From Actinoplanes lutulentus (GTDB lineage Bacteria > Actinomycetota > Actinomycetes > Mycobacteriales > Micromonosporaceae), in assembly GCF_003259845.1 (NCBI RefSeq), contig NZ_QLMJ01000003.1, forward strand, positions 124,001-188,000: a DNA stretch of 64,000 nucleotides, read 5' to 3'. This document shows, piece by piece, positions 59,738-64,000 of the stretch; within the stretch, counting starts at the first letter, position 1, and the number at the start of each line of letters is the position of its first letter. The position numbers and the translations under genes are program-made. The notes below the pieces were generated by a model. The model saw nothing but the letters and a program-made list of their open reading frames with translations, did no database searches and was not told the origin of the DNA.

Positions 59738-61018
59738 TCAGCCGATCTTCACGGAGTACGCGGTGGTGTCCAGACGGCCCTGACCGGTGAAGATCTCGGT
59801 GCCGGCCTGGACGCTCGACAGGTACTTGGTCTTGGCGAGCCAGCCGCGGGCGGCCAGGTCATTGGTGAAGTCGGTGAGGTTCAGCGACGCGGAGGAGGTG
59901 TTCGAGGTACGCACGAACGAGTACACCTCCCAGCCGATGTTGCCCTTATAGAGGTCCCAGGTGGTGCCGGCGATCGTCACGGTGGCCTGCTTCGTGCCGA
60001 CCGGGCCTGCCCCGCCGGACTTGTAGAGCCAGACCATGACCTCGTCGGTCGGGTTGTTCTGCCAGTCCGGGTTCGCCATGTCGTGCAGCCACAGGTCGTA
60101 CGCGACGTTCATGACGTTGCTGGTGGTCTGGGTGACCTGGAAGTTCCAGGAGGCGTTGACCGCTTTGCCGGCGCTGAGCTGAACCGGCAGCCCGGTTCCG
60201 GTGGCCTTCCAGCCCCAGTGCCAGCCGAGCACGGCACTGGCGTACGACTTGACCTTGGTGTTGTCGCCGGCCCAGGTCCAGCTGGTGCCCCAGCTCAGGT
60301 TGTCGCCGCTGAGGCCGTTCTCCCAGACGCACTGGGAGCCGGTGCCGTCGGCCTTGCCCCAGACGTTGTTGTTGACCCAGTACTTGCCGCGGACGAGGGC
60401 GGCGTAGTCGGTGCAGTTCTCGACACCCTTGGAGACGGTCGCGGTCGGCGTGGCGGTTGCCGTTGCGGTGGGGGTTTTTGAAGGGGTCGGGCTGGCGCTC
60501 GTGGCTGTGGGAGCCACGGTCTTGCTCGCGCTCGGACTCGCCGTCGCGGTCTTACTCGCGGTCGGAGTCGCGGTCGCGGTCGGACTGGCCGTCGCGGTGG
60601 CCACGGCACCGCCGCACGCCACCCCGTTCACGGTGAACCCGGTCGGCGCCGTGTTGCTGCCGCTCCAGGTGCCGTTGAAGCCGAGCGCCACCTGCGCGCC
60701 CGCGGCGAGAGTCTTGTTCCAGCCGGCGTCCTTCACCGTGACCGCGCTGCCGGTCTGGGTCCAGGTGCCGTTCCAGCCGCTCGCGACCTTCTGGCCCGAG
60801 GGGAAGGTGAAGCCCAGCGTCCAGCCGTCGATGGCCGTCCCGCCGCTGTTACGGATCTTCACGTCGCCGGTGAAGCCGCTGCTCCACTGGTTGACGACGG
60901 AATAGGTGACGGAGCAGGAGGTGGCAACGGCCGCGTCGGCGTTCAGAACGCCGACCACCGCGGCCGCGGCGCCGACGGTCAGTACCGAAAGCGGTACGAC
61001 GATGCGCTTGGCAAGCAT
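59738..61018 (-). CDS. secreted CBM2-GH12 endoglucanase
   Basis: A 426-residue secreted cellulase. After a signal peptide, a CBM2 (about 33-135, with SSGFTGDVKIRNSGGTAIDGW) is followed by a Thr/Ala/Ser/Pro/Lys linker of about 55 residues and a GH12 domain (about 195-426). Its active-site segments are NPTDEVMVWLY (nucleophile Glu) and GNIGWEVYSFVR (acid/base Glu). AGGAGA precedes ATG 61018. A CebR-like box lies about 90 bp upstream, so expression is probably induced by cello-oligosaccharides. Confidence 0.93.
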   Translation of the reverse strand: MLAKRIVVPLSVLTVGAAAAVVGVLNADAAVATSCSVTYSVVNQWSSGFTGDVKIRNSGGTAIDGWTLGFTFPSGQKVASGWNGTWTQTGSAVTVKDAGWNKTLAAGAQVALGFNGTWSGSNTAPTGFTVNGVACGGAVATATASPTATATPTASKTATASPSASKTVAPTATSASPTPSKTPTATATATPTATVSKGVENCTDYAALVRGKYWVNNNVWGKADGTGSQCVWENGLSGDNLSWGTSWTWAGDNTKVKSYASAVLGWHWGWKATGTGLPVQLSAGKAVNASWNFQVTQTTSNVMNVAYDLWLHDMANPDWQNNPTDEVMVWLYKSGGAGPVGTKQATVTIAGTTWDLYKGNIGWEVYSFVRTSNTSSASLNLTDFTNDLAARGWLAKTKYLSSVQAGTEIFTGQGRLDTTAYSVKIG

Positions 61019-61103
61019 GAAGGGTGTCTCCTGGGGAACGAGGATTGATCCACACCCCAGTGGTCCCTCAGGCCCGAAAGGTTGCTCTGTTCCCAAAAGT
61101 TTT

Positions 61104-61117
61104 TCGGAGCGCTCCCA
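61104..61117. promoter_or_regulatory. CebR-like operator
   Basis: TCGGAGCGCTCCCA matches TGGGAGCGCTCCCA at 13 of 14 positions, 86 bp upstream of the GH12 start. It is the second such box in the window and is also in front of a cellulase gene. Confidence 0.7.
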
Positions 61118-61136
61118 GAAGGCTCCCCGACACGAA

Positions 61137-61164
61137 AAAGGCCCGGCCAATCGGCCGAGCCTTT
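61137..61164. terminator. tRNA-His terminator
   Basis: AAAGGCCCGGCC and GGCCGAGCCTTT form a 12-bp stem with one mismatch. It is followed on the minus strand by a T run, just downstream of the tRNA-His gene. Confidence 0.85.
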
Positions 61165-61177
61165 CGTTTTTACTTGG

Positions 61178-61251
61178 GGTGATCGACGGGACTTGAACCC
61201 GCGACATCCGGCACCACAAGCCGGCGCTCTACCAGCTGAGCTACGACCACC
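61178..61251 (-). tRNA. tRNA-His (GTG)
   Basis: A cloverleaf on the minus strand with anticodon loop TTGTGGT (anticodon GTG) and acceptor stem GTGGTCG/CGATCAC. The extra 5' G (G-1, encoded at 61251) faces C73, as required for HisRS. The T-loop is GGTTCAAGTCC. Confidence 0.97.
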
Positions 61252-61326
61252 ATGCTCACAGGGCGAACCCTGTGTTGCGGGACAATCATAGCCACACCCG
61301 CCAGGGGCCTGTCGAGCGGGTTGGGT

Positions 61327-61917
61327 CTAGAGGCCGGCGGCGATGGCCTTCGCCGTCTCGACGTCCGGGCCCGGCTGCGGGACGAAGATGGCGCGCCGGT
61401 AGTACTCCAGCTCGCGGATGCTCTCCCGGATGTCGGCGAGAGCGCGGTGCGACAGACCCTTGGCCGGCTGACCGAAGTACACCCGCGGGTACCACCGCCG
61501 GCACAGCTCCTTGATCGAGGAGACGTCGATCATGCGGTAGTGCAGGTGCGCGTCGAGCGCCGGCATGTCACGAGCCAGGAAGCCCCGGTCGGTGGCGATC
61601 GAGTTGCCGCAGAGCGGCGCGGTCCGCGGATTAGGAACAAACTCCTTGATGTACGCGAGGACGGCTTCCTCCGCCTCGGCCATCGTCACCGTGGACCGGC
61701 GAACCTCGTCGGTCAGACCGGATTTGGCGTGCATGTCACGCACCACCGGCGGCATCGCGTCAAGCGCCGCGTCATCCGCGTGAATGACCAGGTCGACGCC
61801 CTCGCCGAGCACGTTGAGTTCGGGATCGGTGACCAACGCCGCGACCTCGATGAGCTTGTCCTTGCCCAAATCGAGACCGGTCATCTCACAATCGATCCAC
61901 ACCAGAAGATCCGCCAC
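61327..61917 (-). CDS. orn: oligoribonuclease
   Basis: A 196-residue DEDDh 3'-5' exonuclease that degrades 2-5-nt RNAs and pGpG. Exo I is D9/E11 in [11 protein letters not shown]. Exo II and III are present with [11 protein letters not shown] and the [11 protein letters not shown] segment with catalytic His and Asp. It completes c-di-GMP turnover (pGpG to GMP), so it is functionally linked to the diguanylate cyclase at 35.7 kb, though not linked in operon. The tRNA-His gene lies downstream on the same strand. Confidence 0.95.
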   Translation of the reverse strand: MADLLVWIDCEMTGLDLGKDKLIEVAALVTDPELNVLGEGVDLVIHADDAALDAMPPVVRDMHAKSGLTDEVRRSTVTMAEAEEAVLAYIKEFVPNPRTAPLCGNSIATDRGFLARDMPALDAHLHYRMIDVSSIKELCRRWYPRVYFGQPAKGLSHRALADIRESIRELEYYRRAIFVPQPGPDVETAKAIAAGL

Positions 61918-62068
61918 GGTGTCAGCCTACGCCCGGCACGGCGACATCGTTTGACGCCTACGGTGGCTCCCGGCCCGAGTTCCGGCCGTTTGTCCCCTTT
62001 GTTGCTGGGACTTCCCACTTGGCCGATTGTTGGGTAAAGTGAACTTAACGGACGAAGCCCCCCTTCGG

Positions 62069-63247
62069 TTACTCCGTTCCCCCCGGTAAAGGGCCCTTCG
62101 CGTCGGCAGCGCGGAGGGCCTTTTCGGGTCTGTTGCCCCAGCGGACACCCGGCTGCTCCCCCGCCCACCGGATCTCCGGCTTCTCCCCCGGCGCCACGAA
62201 CGCCAGCAGCCGCTCACCCTCGGCCTCCACCGCTGCCTGGTCTTTACCGGACAGCGGGCGGAACGGCGCCACCCTCAGAACCGCTCCCTCGATCGACCAG
62301 GTTGCCGCCACGAACCCGTCCACCAGCACGGTCGGCCGCACGATCGACCAACCCGGCGTCACCAGGGCACGGTCACCCGGATGGATGATCCGGTCACGGT
62401 CGGCGTGCCCGAGCAGCGCGTTGTCGAACTCGGGGAGGAACACCACCGGCGCTGGAAGGTCAGGATCGGCCAACGGTGCTTCCGTTAGGTCGTACAGATC
62501 AATGTGGTTTTGATCTTTGAAGACCCGCAGCTGATCACGCAGCTCGGCCATCAACCCGCGCAAGCGGGTCAGACCCGACCAGACCTGGATGTCCTTGATC
62601 GAAGCCGGACCAAACGCCGCCAGGTATCGCAGAACCAACTTCTCCGGCGCCGGCTCGGCAGCCAGAGGCTGCCCGAGCCAATCTTCGGCGAGCACACAGC
62701 CCACTCGCCCTCGGTGCCGCCACATCCCGGCCGGCGGTGGGTGCAGCAGAGCCAACCGCAGGTGTACGACCAGCTTGAGCCACTGTGGGTCCGGGCCGGG
62801 GAATCGATCCGTCAGCTGCCGGGTCAGCTCCGGGCGGCTGATCTGCTTACCGTCCATGATCTCCCGGGCCGCGGCGATCAACTCGTCCTGCGGAAGGCCG
62901 TCGAGCCGTCCGCCGCGGCCGGCGAAGCGGTCCAGGTACGGCTGAAGCGTCGGGCGCAGCCAGACGAAGTCGTCGCCGGTGCAGAGGTGCTGGGTGCCGC
63001 GGAGGAGCGCGCTGCGGACGACGGTGCGGTCGTGCAGGAGCGTGGTGAGGTCGTCCTGATGGAAGCCGGGGATGCGGGCCCAGAGGCTCAGGTACGGGGA
63101 GTCGGACTCCTGGCCCTGCAACGCCACCAGGTGAGCGATTACCGCGGCGGCGGTGGTGGGGGGTGTGGTGGGTTCGGGCTCGGGTTTGGTTAGCAGTTGG
63201 CGGATCAGGTAGGTCCGGTTCAGCTCGCGCGGGGAGAGGGCTCGCAT
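62069..63247 (-). CDS. AlkZ-like winged-helix DNA-binding protein
   Basis: A 392-residue HTH_42-family protein. It has RELNRTYLIRQLL and LVALQGQESDSPYLSLWARIPGF at the start, RSALLRGTQHLCTGDDF and a middle winged-helix region (AAFGPASIKDIQVWSGLTRLR). The family includes Streptomyces AlkZ, a DNA glycosylase that unhooks azinomycin interstrand cross-links. The catalytic Gln-x-Gln motif appears as ALQGQE. ATG 63247 is chosen. Function as a glycosylase is inference. Confidence 0.85.
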   Translation of the reverse strand: MRALSPRELNRTYLIRQLLTKPEPEPTTPPTTAAAVIAHLVALQGQESDSPYLSLWARIPGFHQDDLTTLLHDRTVVRSALLRGTQHLCTGDDFVWLRPTLQPYLDRFAGRGGRLDGLPQDELIAAAREIMDGKQISRPELTRQLTDRFPGPDPQWLKLVVHLRLALLHPPPAGMWRHRGRVGCVLAEDWLGQPLAAEPAPEKLVLRYLAAFGPASIKDIQVWSGLTRLRGLMAELRDQLRVFKDQNHIDLYDLTEAPLADPDLPAPVVFLPEFDNALLGHADRDRIIHPGDRALVTPGWSIVRPTVLVDGFVAATWSIEGAVLRVAPFRPLSGKDQAAVEAEGERLLAFVAPGEKPEIRWAGEQPGVRWGNRPEKALRAADAKGPLPGGTE

Positions 63248-63541
63248 GGGTTGACGGTAGGGGTCAAAGAGGCCAGGAGTTGACCGCAATGCGGGCGCTC
63301 ACCGTGTGCTCTTGTCTCGGCGCGCCCAGGGCTCACCGTGTGCTGCCGTATCGGTCAGCGGAGACCAGGACGCACCGAGCGGTTGTGTGCGACCTCGGCA
63401 TCGCTATAGCCGTGACGTGGGCACACGCAGCGCCAATGTGTGACCTCGTCTCCGCTGAACGGCGTTGTTGTGCGCCCCTGTCTACGCCTTCCGTCCGCGA
63501 TGTGGGTCTTCGGCTTCGGAGGTGAGCGGTCCCAAAAGGGT
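63248..63541. other. intergenic with inverted R34 repeats, no gene
   Basis: Two 34-bp-spaced units (63297 and 63331) of the R34 repeat family occur on the opposite strand from the copies at 26.4 and 27.0 kb. A third, partial unit with GACCAGGACGCACCG lies at about 63363. No ORF with a start signal was seen. Confidence 0.5.
63297..63364. repeat. 34-bp tandem repeat, 2 copies, inverted (family R34)
   Basis: GCTCACCGTGTGCTCTTGTC at 63297 and GCTCACCGTGTGCTGCCGTA at 63331 are 34 bp apart. The reverse complement of the first (CCGAGACAAGAGCACACGGT) closely matches units at 26398 and 26928. Confidence 0.65.
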
Positions 63542-63572
63542 CGGGCCGCTGACCATGGTGGTCAGCGGCCCG
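63542..63572 (-). terminator. terminator of the right-edge gene
   Basis: CGGGCCGCTGACC and GGTCAGCGGCCCG form a 13-bp perfect stem with loop ATGGT, 17 bp beyond the stop of the partial gene. Confidence 0.85.
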
Positions 63573-63588
63573 AGCTCGTCGTTTTCGG

Positions 63589-64000
63589 CTATTCCGGAGT
63601 GTGGTCTCGGTCAGGTGCTGGGCTGCCGGACACGGTGCGCCGGCGGCGGCGTCCGGAGCTGGCGGCCAGTAGTTCGGCGGCTTCCTCCCGGTAGCTCAGC
63701 GGCCGTGCGTTCGGGTCCGATGGCGTGGTCTGCTGCGTGACCGTCACCTGGGCGGTTTTGGCTTGGGCTGCCTTGGCCGGGGTGGGCTTGGCTTGCACGG
63801 GTTTCTCTTGCGCGGGCTTCGCTGGCGTTGGCTTGTCCGGCTTGCTGTTGGGCTGCTCGCTCTTGGCTTGCTCGCTCTTGGCTTGCTCGCTCTTGGCTTG
63901 CTCGCTCTTGGCCTGCTCGTTTTTGGCCTGCTCGTTTTTCTGCTGAGCCGGCGGCTTGGGGCGTGGCTTCTCGCTGCCGGGGCGGGGCTTTCGAGCCGGG
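63589..64000 (-). CDS. C-terminal part of a Lys/Ala/Gln-rich protein (truncated)
   Basis: An open frame enters from the right edge and ends at 63589; at least 136 residues are visible and the N-terminus is outside the window. The visible part is basic and low-complexity: PARKPRPGSEKPRPKPPAQQ, then six 5-residue repeats (AKNEQ/AKSEQ), Pro/Lys/Ala segments, and a less repetitive end with LSYREEAAELLAASSGRRRRRTVSG. The tail could bind nucleic acid or the envelope. Function is unknown. The plus-strand frame over the repeat is a shadow. Confidence 0.65.
   Translation of the reverse strand, partial: PARKPRPGSEKPRPKPPAQQKNEQAKNEQAKSEQAKSEQAKSEQAKSEQPNSKPDKPTPAKPAQEKPVQAKPTPAKAAQAKTAQVTVTQQTTPSDPNARPLSYREEAAELLAASSGRRRRRTVSGSPAPDRDHTPE
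63856..63945. repeat. 15-bp tandem repeat, 6 copies
   Basis: Units CTCGCTCTTGGCTTG (or variants) start every 15 bp at 63856, 63871, 63886, 63901, 63916 and 63931. They encode AKSEQ/AKNEQ in the minus-strand partial gene. Because the period is a multiple of three, length changes keep the frame. Confidence 0.85.

Noticed and set aside
62085..62125. Terminator hairpin (GGGCCCTT...AGGGCC)
   Set aside because: It lies inside the coding end of the AlkZ-like gene and is imperfect, so it was not called a terminator.
63725..63946. Plus-strand Leu/Ala/Cys-rich membrane protein
   Set aside because: It is the complement of the AKSEQ repeat region and has no ribosome binding site.

Overview
The window is a GC-rich actinobacterial chromosome segment, most plausibly from Actinoplanes or a close Micromonosporaceae relative. 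Support for this comes from GTG starts, DUF5753/DUF397 regulator pairs, a GPP34 protein, CBM2-bearing secreted glycosidases, an AldO-type alditol oxidase and CebR-like operator boxes. The genus is an inference. No phage, transposase, CRISPR array or rRNA was found. Three tRNA genes are present: two tRNA-Lys(CTT) and one tRNA-His(GTG).

Layout. 0-13.8 kb: a hairpin-forming repeat array, a GH20 hexosaminidase divergent from two overlapping GNAT genes, a WYL regulator divergent from a DrrAB-type ABC exporter, CorA, a Gly-rich secreted protein, a PRC-barrel-like protein, an MHYT sensor, a receiver-GAF protein, PadR divergent from alditol oxidase, and a rhodanese divergent from a GlxA-type regulator.

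13.8-28.9 kb: a carbohydrate locus with GH42 beta-galactosidase, GH95 fucosidase-like enzyme, an LplA/LplB/LplC-type importer, a ROK regulator, a large GH3 enzyme and a secreted GH5-X2-CBM46 enzyme. A shared palindrome (core GTTTGAYGTCTAAAC) lies upstream of GH42/GH95, the importer and GH5. The gene content fits uptake and trimming of fucosylated galacto-xyloglucan.

28.9-41.5 kb: a GNAT-like orphan, a GPP34-amino acid permease-GNAT operon, an XRE/DUF397 pair, secreted and membrane unknowns, a PAS-GGDEF diguanylate cyclase, LVIVD-repeat and DUF305 proteins, and an SDR with an MmyB-type regulator. 41.5-49.3 kb: an NMT1/SsuA-type ABC importer continuing into a cytochrome P450 gene, then a sulfatase and a flavin reductase.

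49.4-64 kb: a DUF4190 protein, tRNA-Lys genes flanking a SEC-C protein and a CE4-CBM2 acetylxylan esterase, two tandem L,D-transpeptidases, a TetR/membrane-protein pair, 63-bp repeat arrays, a SigE-like sigma operon, a CBM2-GH12 cellulase, oligoribonuclease, an AlkZ-like protein and a truncated gene with AKSEQ repeats. The most unusual non-coding content is a set of palindromic and tandem repeats in the spacers. One 34-bp-period family recurs at about 26.4, 27.0 and 63.3 kb, and one hairpin family recurs at about 26.9 and 57 kb.
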